In this document: positions 24,000 to 35,602 of the stretch, in pieces | Layout: each line of letters opens with the position of its first letter | Numbering within the stretch: the first letter of the stretch is position 1 | Assembly (NCBI GenBank): GCA_020746105.1 | Contig: CM036629.1 | Span: 10,494,001 to 10,558,000, forward strand | Direction: 5' to 3' | From: Trogon surrucura | Taxonomy: Eukaryota > Chordata > Aves > Trogoniformes > Trogonidae | DNA length: 64,000 bases | The notes under the pieces: generated by a model | The model's database searches: none | Told to the model about the DNA's origin: nothing | What the model saw: the letters and a program-made list of their open reading frames with translations, nothing else | Position numbers and translations under genes: made by a program

Positions 24000-26900
24000 A
24001 TGAATATTTGTATATTCAATGTTACTTTCATAGAGTAAGAGACAACAAAAACTAGAAAACAAAGTCTAATTAATCTAGGTGTATTGGATGCTTGTTAAAA
24101 TTCACCTGTCCTGGAATGTCCATTTATCATGATTATGACTGAACAGCCAAACCAAGAAGAGTGCTGCTTCTTCATTTGATGCAAAATGATGATTTATTAC
24201 CCTGTTTTTTAGTAATGGTTAAATCTAATGGACATTTCTGCATGACAAGTCATTCATCTTCAGAGTAAAATTAGACGTGTTATTCTTTCTTGTAGAACAT
24301 TTCACAGCAATTCATGGAATACAATAATCTTGTATCACTAAATAATTGGCAGAGCACTGGCTGCATATATAAATATCAAGAACACATGCATATTATTTTT
24401 TTAGTATGATATAGTTTGCTTCTAAATTATGTAAATATTTTAATTTGACCCAATCAGTCTGCAAACTGCATTTTCCTTCATGCTTACAAATTCCATGTCA
24501 CAGACCTGAAAAATGTGTATCATGATGAATAATCATATTCTTAAATTCATTATATGTGCGTATGAGTGTAGCATAAATGTTAGCGAGGTACGCTTACACC
24601 ACAGGGAGAAAAGCAGTTGGGCATTTATTCAAGGGCATGTAATACATTGTTAGATTACGTGGCCCTTGTATACATGTTCCATCCTTAGTGGATTCTATAA
24701 ATAGTAATAGTACTTCCTACCTGAATTCAATTCTGGAGTGAGTTTCAGTCTGTTGGCTCAGCCTGGTACATGTTTTTTAATCCGGAGTGCAGTGGAATGA
24801 ATATTTGCAGGGTATGCACTCCAACTTCTATAATAAAGGATGAAAACCTAATTTATTTTTTTAAAAGAAGAGATGTTTTGGTATTAATAGTAGTCATTTG
24901 CTTCAAGGTAGCTTTTTACAGAGGTCCTACTGAGTGATTTCACGGAACAGTCAGCTGCTGGGTTAAGGTCTTGTTGCTGCCCCTTTAACATAGGAAGAGA
25001 AGCTCTATGGATTTTCTAAAGGAGAATCAGTCTTCAAATTCTCTGACTCTAGAAGCAGAAAGATTACATGAATTCTCCCATAGATTTCTGTGGTAGTCCG
25101 GCTGCCTTGTTACAATAGCATTACTGTAGTAGCGTATGTTTTCATCTACTTCAAGGCTCTTTCAGTCATCAGAAAAACTTCAGGCAGACAGTGTTCTAAT
25201 TAAACTATTTGTTGTGAAGTCAGCTAATTAATCCTTTGGTTCTGGGATTAGGCATTTGTGTTAGAACTGGGGTTTACAGAAGACCTCATGCTTCACATGT
25301 TGATGCTATAGTCTGTCTTTTCCTTGTGTACAAAGCGATTTATTGTTAGTAGTAGCACTGTACAATTACGTAATAGTAGTATCATCAGGCCAGCCTCAGG
25401 ACCTGTTTAACTGAGTGCAGTGCTACAGAAGGGTTCCTACAGTGAGATGCAGGACGAAGACTAATCCACTGAGAAGCTGGTCTGGCATTTAGAGTCTCTT
25501 TGCATGGTCACCTGGACTCTGTGTTGCTACTGTCATCGACGGTAGGCTGTGGTGATGAGATGCACATGCAAATGGAAAGCATCTGTGCCGCGTTCCCATG
25601 GTACATGGAATCTTGGTTCCCTGTGTTTGCAGTATTTTTCAGTGTTTCAGCATTTGGTATTACTTCAGTGTGGGCGTTCGGTGAATTGATGCAATTATTT
25701 TGTGTAGTTCAATTAGTCTCAGGCCAAAAACTTAGAAATCCAGTGAAGTTGCAATACTACTTTTTTGTTCTTTGAAGCTAATCAGTTCATTTGGATAACA
25801 CATTTCAGTCTTTGGAATCAACAAGGTGGCAATTTTAGATGAAAATTGGGAATCTTATGCCACTATTCCATTGTTTGTGGTTGGTTGAGAGTCACAATTA
25901 CAGCAAGGTTCATAACAAAACATCAGCTCGTGTGAGAGTCTAGAAAGATGGAGGAAAAGTAGGCAAAATAGTTAGCTGTCTGAGAGTTGATCTGGCAAAA
26001 AACCAATCTCAGGTTAACAAATTATGACTACTGAAAACAGTTCTTTATGTGCAAGGGAAGGTAAAACAATACCTGCTAACAAGTAGTTGTTACAGAATTC
26101 CTCACAGTTTGGACATAAGCCTGATTCTACTGTTTGCCAGTAAAACAGTTGCATCTGTTAGAGATGCGTCATCCTGGTGGCACATGCTATGTTTGGGGCC
26201 AGTCTCTTTTTTAATTCCTCATAGCTTTTTTTTTAAAAAAATGTTTTTTAAGAAATTGTTTCTTCTCAAAGCTTTTTTTTTTTCATTTTTCTTTCCTGTA
26301 CAGGATGTAATCTGGTGTTTCACCTTATTTAATCTAAATGGTTTTTTTCACTCCTTTGGAGATACAAATATCTTTGTTAGACCAGGTGTGGTCATCTGTA
26401 CTAGCCCACTTAAAAACTCTGTGCTGTAGCAGATAAAAAACTTCTCTGTTCCTCCCACCTTGGTATGGTAATTGTATGTGTTTCAGCATGAAACACGTGA
26501 AACACAGTATGAAACACCACAAAACATGCCGATACGGGAATAGAGTACCCAACCTTTCTCATCTGCAGTGGGTTAGATGCTGCTTCTTCTAAGTTCATTC
26601 CTTTTAGGATAGTGAAAAATATCCCAGTATATTCTGCATCACCTGAGAGGGGCTGAAATCTTGTTTTCTGTTCTTACTCTCCATTGCAAGGAATAGGGAG
26701 GCAAAAGAGCCAGTGCTCCTAGAAACTGTTCTGTGCCTTCTGCAGAGTCAGGCAAAGCTCCCTGGTTGGTGTTTTCGAAGCTTTTCAGGAAGGTGGAATC
26801 ATGTGGAGATTTAAGCGGCAAATCTAGCAAGCAGATGGAGGGGGTTTGCTAGATTCAGTAGTTGAATGTTGATGAATGCTTGAAGTATAGGATATTTGGT

Positions 26901-29900
26901 CCCAACTTTGTAAATGGTGCAGTGCAAAAATTCTATCTGACTGGGGTTACTCTTGCTAGAGAGCTTTCAGCGCCTCTGCATGTTCCGTTATCTAACTTTC
27001 TAGTAACTATGATATTGCCTACCACTGATACAACAGGATCACTGTGTTCTGGGATGAGCTATTATATTTTAAAGCAATTAGAAAAAAAAAAAACAACAAC
27101 CTTCCAAGACTCCCAGATTTAAAAAAAGAATAAATTCTGTTGTTTAGTTGTTCATAATGTTTGTTCTCTAATGGAACAATATTTTAGAAATACCTTGTTT
27201 TCCTCCGCAGTAATTTTTACCTGCGACATCTTATTGAATTTACAGGCAAGATGTAGAAACCACAATATTAATAACAGAAAGAATCTATACCTTGGGACAG
27301 ATCACTAAGTAAACGTGGTAGTAGAAGAGATTTGAAAGCCTCTATGCAATCTCTGCGGTAACAGTCAAGTGTATGCACTTATAATTTTTTGGTGCTTGGA
27401 GGAGTGGTTGAAGGATTAATTTTGCTTTCATCACAGGCACTTCTGTTATCACATATGTATAGAAGTTTTTTGTAGCGATTCTTTGCCAATAGCAATGGGA
27501 GTGTACACAAAAGTACAGGTCTGTATTTACATTACTCAAGATATTTTTTTATTTTTTAACTAAAGATAGTTTCTGTTTATATCCACAATATTTACACAGC
27601 TGTATACAGTTGCATTTGGGATGGTGTTTCAGGACTTGCTGCATTTTCAGCCTTAAGTGACTTCTAGCTATTTTCCAGCATAAGTCATAAGTAGTAAATC
27701 ATGTTATGCTATACAAAACTAGGAAGCTTGGGAATTCATAGTGTTCTGTTATGTAACTAAGTACCTAGAGCAGGACTGGACCGCTTTCCTGACTGTTGAA
27801 ATCTGCCTGCCCCTCTAAAAGAACCATCTTGGTTTTGTGTCGGATATGTGTGGCAGCTTCTTTGCAGACAGTATGGATTTTCCAAGCAAAAATGGGAAAA
27901 CACTGCAAAATACGTTTTACAGCTGCGCAGCATGAGAGACCATGCTCATGCACATTGACATTTTATTTCCAAACTGAGCCTCTTGAATTTGTCTGAGAAA
28001 GGAGAGTTTTAGGATTTCTTGTAGAAGTTATATAGATACCGGATTCAGCTATGAACTTGGAAGAAGAAAACTATGTTTTTATTGCATACATGGAAGAGAC
28101 AGAGTAAAGCATAAGGTTTTGAGTTTGACTGTTGGTTGCATCAACAGGTGCAAAATTAAATATGTATTTCAGAGTATTTGACTGAAAAAATCATCACTTC
28201 TGAACAACTTCCCTGTTTTTAACTGAGCTATCAAAGTTGCTAAAAGTTTTCAGGACAAGAAAAGGTCTCTTGTTTGTCTGTAAATGCGGTGTTGGGTGAA
28301 TAGTACTGAAAAGTGATAGCCTACCTGTCTCGTTGTTGCCTGCTTTTGCTGGAGTAAAAAGGACTGTGGAGACCTGAGGGATTCCAGAGTGCCCCCTGCT
28401 GCTGCCCAAGAGATCCTTTGTCTTAACCTCCTATTTTCCTTTTGAAGGGAGATGGTGTGTCTTTGCCATGCTTGTATGAACTGTCAGATTTCAAATTGGG
28501 CACACTTTTACTTGAACTAGAAAAAAAGCATCACTGCTAGTAGATAAGGAGACATTTCAGTTAGAAATAGGCCTTAAGCATACAACAGAAAGTTTAGTCA
28601 GAAACTTCTCCAAAACAACCTCCAAGAATCTTGCTTGTTCTTTAAGACCCCACCCTACTAATTTAACAAAATGCTTCCTACCTTAAAAAGGGTGTAATTT
28701 TTGTATTTTCAGGAATTTATACCCTCTTTGACATTGAATAATGTTTGCAAACTTTGAAGGGAACAAATTGTTCCTTCTCAGAATTTTGACAGGATTTATT
28801 GCTGGTCAGTCAGTAGAGTAAAGCCCTATAGGCACGTCTCACAATCCCAGATTTTGACATGCTTTCTTAGGGAATAGTTTGAAGAAAATATAATGAATGT
28901 ACTGTGTATGTGCTCATGCAAATGAAGAAACTCTTCTGAAACTAGTAGTGTGTCACAGGGAGAAAAAAAATTGAAACGATGGGAATAAAAATAGGTTCTA
29001 AGCTGTGTTTTAAAGCTGACATACCTATCTTGATACACGTCAGAAACTAGTCTTAACTTTAATGTAGCATTTTATCAGAACTCTGAGTTTGGTGTTCACA
29101 TTATGCCACAGAGCTCCCTAGCTTGTAGAGAAATTTATCTGAGAGGATTTGTGAGTTACAGTTCATGCCTAAAGCTATGCTTGTCCATCAATAGACTGTG
29201 GGTAGCTCTGTACTTACAGCTCTGCAGTTAATTAGCTGAGTTTTTTATAGGTTCAGGAGTTCTTGTGCTATTTTCATTGCTTTCACTGCCTAAAAGTAAT
29301 AAAATGTTGTAAGAAAACTTTAGTAACGTTTTGGTAGATGGATGACATTAGTATTTGAAACAGTAATACTCGTTTGTGTCTTCCCTATTTGCTGAACATT
29401 TGGATTAAATCTTTGTCTCGTAGTCATTTGACATGCTGCGGTTTAGACATTCACAGCTTGATTCTCTCTCTTGCCCCCAAGGTTGCTAACATTATATTTT
29501 TCCAAATTGAGTTCTTTATGTCTCTAGCTTAATGACACTGTTTCTTGATCTCTGATCTGATGCGTTTTTATGGATTTCATCCACTGATATTCTGCAAAAT
29601 AATATTTATTCACTCGTATTGATGCTTCATACTACACTTTCATAGAATTTTTCTTTTTTTTTTATTTGAAATATTTATATTTGCACCTGTTTCCATTCAA
29701 GCTACTGAAAAAGAAGTAAAAGAAGAGATGGCTGAAAGTGGCTGAGAGGAAGTATGGTAGGAAGACAGGTGCCCTCCTTTCCTCTTCTGTAAGGTTCTTT
29801 GGAGAAGTGTTGTATCTAGACTGGTGATGCAGCTTACAAACACTCTTCTCTGGATCTGATCTTTCCCCTGATGTAAACAAGTACTGTCTAGAAGAAACCA

Positions 29901-31437
29901 CACAAACCACTCCACTGCGGTACGTGTACCATCTCCTGGGTTTTCTTGTTCCTTCCTTCCACCAGGTAGTGAGACTGAATTGCGAATTGGTATTTGCACT
30001 GATTTTAGCGCTAGACAACACATTGCACTTATGATGTTGGTTAATCATGTTACACCACATATTCCTTCAGAATTTGACAACTGAGATTCTGAAAGTCCTA
30101 CTCTGACCCTTCAGTCAAAAACCTTTGCCATGTTTAAAATTTGGATCTGAACAAGTAATTATGGTTTATTGAAGCAATATTGATAACAGTCTGCATTTGG
30201 GAAGAATAAGTTCTAAATTGGAAGAGAAGATAATGCAAAATTTTAGAACTGCTGCATTATATTTTTAACTTCTAAATTATTAACATAGACATTGATTGGA
30301 TATATGTTTAGCACAGTCATCTGTCCAGGTTGAAATTACAGTATTTTGCAGCCCTACAGGTTGTAAAAGATCCTGCTGAATATGAACATGCTGAGACTCT
30401 CAGCATGTTGGTAAATCTGGTGTTTGCTGTAGGTTATGACTTTCATACCCAACTACTTTTTGAGGAGAGATGGAATATTAAGGATGGCTTATAGAGACAA
30501 AATTTCTTCCTTTTTTTTTGATCATCATTAGCAACACTTCCTATTAAAGCACATTAATCCAAACCTGATACATAACCATCAAAAAAGTGAGAAGTGAAAT
30601 TTCTCAAAGCTATATGTAGTAAGCAAGCAAAATATCTGATAAAAAAATTTGTATGTTGATTTTTCTAGTTAGCCTTAGACACTGTGATGTGGGAGAGCTT
30701 TCATTTACTAGACTTAGTAGCTTTGTCACTGCCGCTCCATTTAGCTGAATTCTTCCTAGTGAAAAAATGGATAATGGAACATTATACTTTAGTCTGATTA
30801 TTTATCAGTGTATGAAAAGGAAGTCCTAAATGCAAGTAGCCGCAGACCTTGCCTTGAAAAAAAACTGCTTTCCACTAAGTGCATAAGATTTGAAGCAATA
30901 AATCAAGAGGCTTATTGCAAGTCTAAGCATAGTTTCCATTCTCATTTTACGTTAATCTGCAAAATTGTCTCTTTCTTAATATAGTCCAAGAAATTAGTGG
31001 TGGAGTACTCTTTGCCTGAGTAAACTGTTGTAATTGCAAGTAGTTTGGCTGTTGTGTTTTTTTACCTCTGAGTTGAGGAGCATTGCTCCTTTTCATCATT
31101 TCAGCCCTACTCCTTACTATATTTTTTTTTAACCATATCACTGCTGAGTCTGCTAAATGCCAAAGAGAAGAATATGATTTGAAGTATCTTTATGCACATT
31201 ATCTTATGCATAATGACTTAGAATTAAAAAAGGAAAAAAAAAAAAGGAGGTTAACATACTGAGTAGATGCTTCTGGTGATGAATTGTGGTTACAAGCTTC
31301 AACATAATGTGCATGAGCACCTTCCTTGGCTGGCAGTAATCACATTCCTCAATGGGAAGTTGCAGAGTTGAGGCTGCAGTTGTTTAACCATTTCACCTGG
31401 AAGACTTAGATGAAATGGAAACATTCTTCTCTAGTGG
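24000..31437. other. Unique non-coding DNA
   Basis: AT-rich sequence without recognised genes. Segments at 24290-24520 and 25180-25265 have the look of conserved non-coding DNA (see findings). A perfect 10-base inverted repeat lies at 30385-30409. Open frames up to about 140 codons on the minus strand (23640-24062, 29662-30060) carry no motif I recognise. Confidence 0.6.
30385..30409. repeat. Perfect 10-bp inverted repeat, 5-base loop
   Basis: AACATGCTGA at 30385-30394 is followed after the loop GACTC by its exact complement TCAGCATGTT at 30400-30409. It could form a small hairpin in DNA or RNA. The flanks do not extend the pairing, so it is too short to be called a microRNA precursor. Confidence 0.85.
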
Positions 31438-32105
31438 CATCATGGTCTCCTATGAAAAGATGACCTACGTGGTGGATGAGGAAAGGCTTTTGATGTTGTC
31501 TACCTGAGCTTCACTGAAGTCATTGACACTGTTTCCCACACCATTCTCCTGGAGAAACTGTGTGCTTGTGTCTTGGATGAGCATATTCTTCACTGGGTGG
31601 AAAACTGGCTGGATGGCCACGCCCAACGAATGGTGGTGAAAGTCACTGAGATGCTGGAGCATGTCCAAAGAGCGACAAAGCTGAAGGCTCTAGAGCACAA
31701 GTCTTAGGAGGAGCAGCTGGGGGACCTGGGGGTTGGTTAGCCTGGAGAAAAGGAGGCTGAGGGGAGACCTTATTGCTCTCTACAACTACCTGAAAGGAGG
31801 TTGTAGTGAGGTGGGTGTGGGTCCCCTCTCCAAAGTAACAAGGAACAGGACAAGAGGAAATAGCCTCAGGTTGTGGCAGAGGAGCAAAATCCAGGAGACT
31901 GGATATTAGGAAAAATTTCTTCACTGAAAGCATTGGAACAGGTTGCCCAGCAAAGTGGTGGAGCCTTTTAAATACTCTGCAGGTATTTAAAAGATGTGTG
32001 GATGCGATGCTTAGGGATGTGGTTTGATGGTGGACCTGGCATTGCTAGGGTTAACAGCTGGACTCTATGCTCTTAAAGATCTTTTCCAACCTAAATGATT
32101 TTCTG
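31438..32105 (+). mobile_element. Older CR1 LINE, 5'-truncated and internally deleted
   Basis: In plus orientation the sequence first matches CR1 reverse transcriptase (GTGGATGAGG, then the VVYL...DTVSH segment, then LHWVENWLDG). At about 31643-31653 it jumps to the C-terminal part (MLEHVQRATKL, equivalent to residues 254-264 of the frame at 17432). Roughly 185 codons, about 550 bases, including the PQGSVLGP and FADD motifs, are missing. It then runs through the CR1 C-terminal region and 3' untranslated region and ends near 32105 at CCAACCTAAATGATTTTCTG, with only a decayed remnant of the octamer tail. In-frame stops after the junction show decay. Confidence 0.92.
31474..31704 (+). pseudogene. 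Decayed CR1 reverse transcriptase fragment with deletion
   Basis: The readable frame runs from the GKAFDVVYL segment through DTVSHTILLEKL and ENWLDGHAQRMVV, crosses the deletion without losing frame, and continues as [17 protein letters not shown] to a stop near 31704. The first catalytic Asp of the YLDF motif is replaced by Ser (YLSF), and the FADD catalytic pair lies in the deleted part. The product would be inactive. A CR1 origin is certain from the order of motifs; the exact ends of the frame are approximate. Confidence 0.75.
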
Positions 32106-33686
32106 GAAAAACATCAACTTGAGGCATATGTATCATAATTCAATTATTTTACTCAGTAGAAATCAATTATAAGTTCATATCCTCAACTGGGCCAAATAAA
32201 TCAATTAATAGCCAAAAAAGGGCGAAGTCAGGCAAAAGATAAGGCAGTTTTGGCCTGTTTAAAATCTCCTGTGCACCTCAAAATTACTTATTGTCTAAAG
32301 CCACTGAAAAGCAGTTCCCAGTCTGCCATAGGAAGGAAAAAAAAAGAGCAGGCTCTCATCATCTGAAATACCAAGTTTAAAAGTTGTATCCTTGTTGATT
32401 AGGAAACCTGAGAACATGTAACTAGGGCAAGCTTCGGAAGCTGCCTTTCCGTAGCTGTTCAGCCCAAATGCTGTTGACCTTGGAGGAGTTTTGAGACTGT
32501 GTTTCCATGTGCATGAAGTGTCCTTTAAAGATTTTCCTGTTATATCAGGCCTGAGCAAGTTTTCCATTAATTTCAGGCAATCTTCATTTCCAGCCTGCTG
32601 TTTCTGTTCCTTCAGAGCACACCTTTTTAAATATGGCTTTTTACCTCCAGTTTCTTTTCTTCTAACCCTTTCATAAGACTTACCTTGTTCATACTAATCT
32701 CTTTGGATACTTTAGGAGAGAAGAAAAATAGGGCAGGAAATCCAAAGGAAGGAAAGAATCAAGCAGTCATGTAGTGATTATCATAAGTATTCACAGTATT
32801 GTTATGATGGTAACAAACAAATTTAAAAGTTGCAAATGTAGCCATACTATAGGATATTTTATTTGTTCTTGCTGTGTTCATTTTTGCATGTGAGTCTTAA
32901 TTTTTGGGTTTGCATCTTGTACCTGCTAAAGTAAACAGTAACACTAACAATACTATTAATTAGCTTAGCTATTTTTACCTGGGTTTGTTTTGATTGTTTT
33001 TTCCTAAAAAAATTAGTTATACTGGTAGCTTCAGGAAAAAACTCTAATGCAGGAGTTATCTCAGTATATAAGTGACTTCTGCAAGTTATTCTTATTGTGA
33101 TACATTATCTTTTATACTCTCTTGTTTACAGGAAGATAAACAAATGGCTACAATTTTCTAGCATGGACAAGAGCTCAATTTGGCAAGTTCAGATGTGTGT
33201 GTTTCCCAAAAAGGGAACCAAAAGCAAGTCAGATGCCACTCCATAGACCCTCTATAGTTTTAAAACTGTTGTGCTTCCCTGTAGCTTCTTCTGCAAGAGA
33301 GATTCATTAAGAGAGGACATAGATGTTACTTCATTAAAATGTCACTCTGGACAAATTTCCGCATGCTGCGATAACATGAGATTTGGACATCTTCTGATCT
33401 AAATAGTGCTGATGCTGTTTCTTTAAAGGTTTCGCTGTGAACGGAGGTCTTGTGGAAAAGCTCTCCTGCCAGACCAAGTGTAGAATGATTGTTGAGGGCA
33501 GCCAGATAGAAGTGAAGAATACAGTTCTAAATCCTTACACCACATCAGGGATCCTTGACAGCTGAAAACTACACAGCTGACCATGCTCTAAAAAGTGCAG
33601 CTCATCCTTTCTTACTATTTGATCTACTCAGTATTAGTTAGTTAAAAAACCCAAAAAAATCATGCACGTGTGGAAACTGTGATTTA

Positions 33687-33738
33687 GTTGTTTGGTTTTT
33701 TTGGTGGGTTTTTTTGTTTGTTGTTTGGGATTTTTGTG
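33687..33738. repeat. T/G-rich low-complexity tract
   Basis: Runs of T separated by G and GG (GTTTGGTTTTTTTGGTGGG and similar). Plain low-complexity sequence; the frame reading through it is not a gene. Confidence 0.8.
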
Positions 33739-33818
33739 TTGGCAGTCAATATTCCAGCCCCCAACTATGCTGAGTGTTTTTTTCTTGTACAGTCCAAAAA
33801 GTTGTACCATAGGATTGA

Positions 33819-33835
33819 TTTTTTTTTTTTTTTTT
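33819..33835. repeat. Poly-T tract
   Basis: Seventeen consecutive T on the plus strand. Confidence 0.9.
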
Positions 33836-35404
33836 CTGATGGAAAATCACCAAGAGTAACTGCAAGACAAATAGACAAACACCTGATTTCCATGAATTTT
33901 TGACACAAACTTATTTCACAGGAAAACTCTCAGTTAACTTAAGTATAGCAAATAAACCTGCAAGTAAAAATAAATAAATCTTTGGTATGGCCCACTAAGA
34001 AATCTGCATGTATCTGGTAATATTTTAGTCTGTGTAGTTCAGTTGGTAGTGTTTTTTGGTTTTGGTTGTTTGTTTTTTCTGAATGTGTCAGTGCGTTTGA
34101 CAAAACTGGACAAATGCATTCTTAATATTCACTAACTGGGAGCTGTACCACAAGGTTTGTGTCTAAGTGACACAAGAAGAGCAGAGCATTTAGCACAATA
34201 TTGGTCTTCTGGCTGCCTATGTAACACAGGACAGTGATGTGAAAGCTCCCTTTAAAAAAAGTCCTTTGAGTATTGCAAATGTGTGTGCAGGCCTCATCAA
34301 GGATATACAGATGACACTGCTTCATTCTATTCTTATTAATACTTCTCTAGCTCCTAAAAGCTCTTCTTTCCCATATATTAAACATGAATATTTATTTTAT
34401 GATAAACTTTTTTCCTCCCTGATAAATGTGTAAAAGTGTTGCTGTGTGAGGTCTTCCGCTCTCACAGCCATGCTGTGTCTGCTTGGGCCAGTTGAGTGGG
34501 TTTCCGAAAATCATTGAGGTATTCTCTCTTTTTTGTATTCATCAAAATGTATTAATCACTGTTTGGGGGAACCTTGTCGTTCTGGTTAGTGTGTTTGCAC
34601 GTATTTTCCATTCGCTTCCTTCAGGGGTTACAACTGTATCGATATAATTATAATCTGCTGAATGGCACGGAAAGTTTTAGTGGCTCGAGACTTTTCTGGC
34701 AAGAGCAAGGCTATGTTGTTTACTTATAGAAATTAGACTATTGACACTGTTAATAGTGTTTAAAGTAGATAGTTAGAGATGCCACTGTTCATGTATAAAT
34801 GTTTTATAATTAATTGGAAGTACACTCGAGGAAAGCTAAGCTGATAGGATCATAACCATAAGGCTGGTTTGTTGTACTGATTGGCACATTGTGTGTCTAA
34901 TTGTTTGTTGATCTGGCATGGCTCACAGATGCATTTAATGATTCCCACTTGGATTGCCTTGGTTTGCATTGATCTTCCCAGACACGTGGGAAGATGAGAT
35001 GTGAAGGATGTGGTTTAATTAGGCTACAGCTTTATTAATCTAGCTCATCTGGGAGCTCTTCAGCAGCAGCTTATAAAGTACAGGTCATGTTGTCTTGGGT
35101 TACTGCCAGCTGGTAGAAGTTAGCATTTGCCTCTTCAGACTTTTGCTGGGCACGTGCTGCATCCCCATCCTGTGAGGATTAAAGTGCTTGGGTTTGTTTG
35201 GTTTTTTTTCCCACAGTAGCGAGTGTTACACTGAGACCTTATGGCCCAATTTCTAGTTCTAGTTTCTTCAGGTCTCTCTTGATAATTCATCTGCGCTGTG
35301 TAACTGCTAGAAGGGCACCTGTTATTGATTAGCTTATTTGTCCAGCCCACAGTTTCTAAATTGCTAATATTTGATAGCTTTTACAAAATATGTTCCTTGA
35401 GTGG

Positions 35405-35602
35405 AATCACAGAATGTTCGGGGTTGGAAGGGACCTTGAAAGATCATCTAGTCAAGCCCCCCTGCCAGAGCAGGATCACCTACAGTAGATTGCACAGGAA
35501 TGCATCCAGGTGGGTTTTGAATGTCTCCAGAGAAGGAGACACCACAACCTCCCTGGGCAGCCTGTGCCAGTGCTCTGTCACCCTCACAGTAAAAAGGAAG
35601 GA
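35405..35602 (-). mobile_element. CR1 LINE 3' fragment
   Basis: Begins AATCACAGAATG and runs through GGTTGGAAGGGACCTTGAAA, the 3' untranslated region, and the last codons of the CR1 frame (on the minus strand the peptide [10 protein letters not shown]...[10 protein letters not shown] is readable). Homology ends near 35602, where the sequence becomes GGAAGGAAGGAATA. This is a 5'-truncated minus-strand insertion of intermediate age, with the TCACAGAA tail variant. Confidence 0.92.

Larger units (their letters stand above)
32106..35404. other. Unique non-coding DNA with T/G-rich low complexity
   Basis: AT-rich sequence. A T/G-rich patch lies at 33687-33738, a 17-T run at 33819-33835 and another T/G patch at about 34046-34080. 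The stretch 34560-35090 looks like candidate conserved non-coding DNA (see findings). No gene is supported. Confidence 0.6.

Noticed and set aside
23640-24062. 140-codon minus-strand frame
   Set aside because: No domain, no supporting splice or promoter context, and an overlapping open frame on the other strand.
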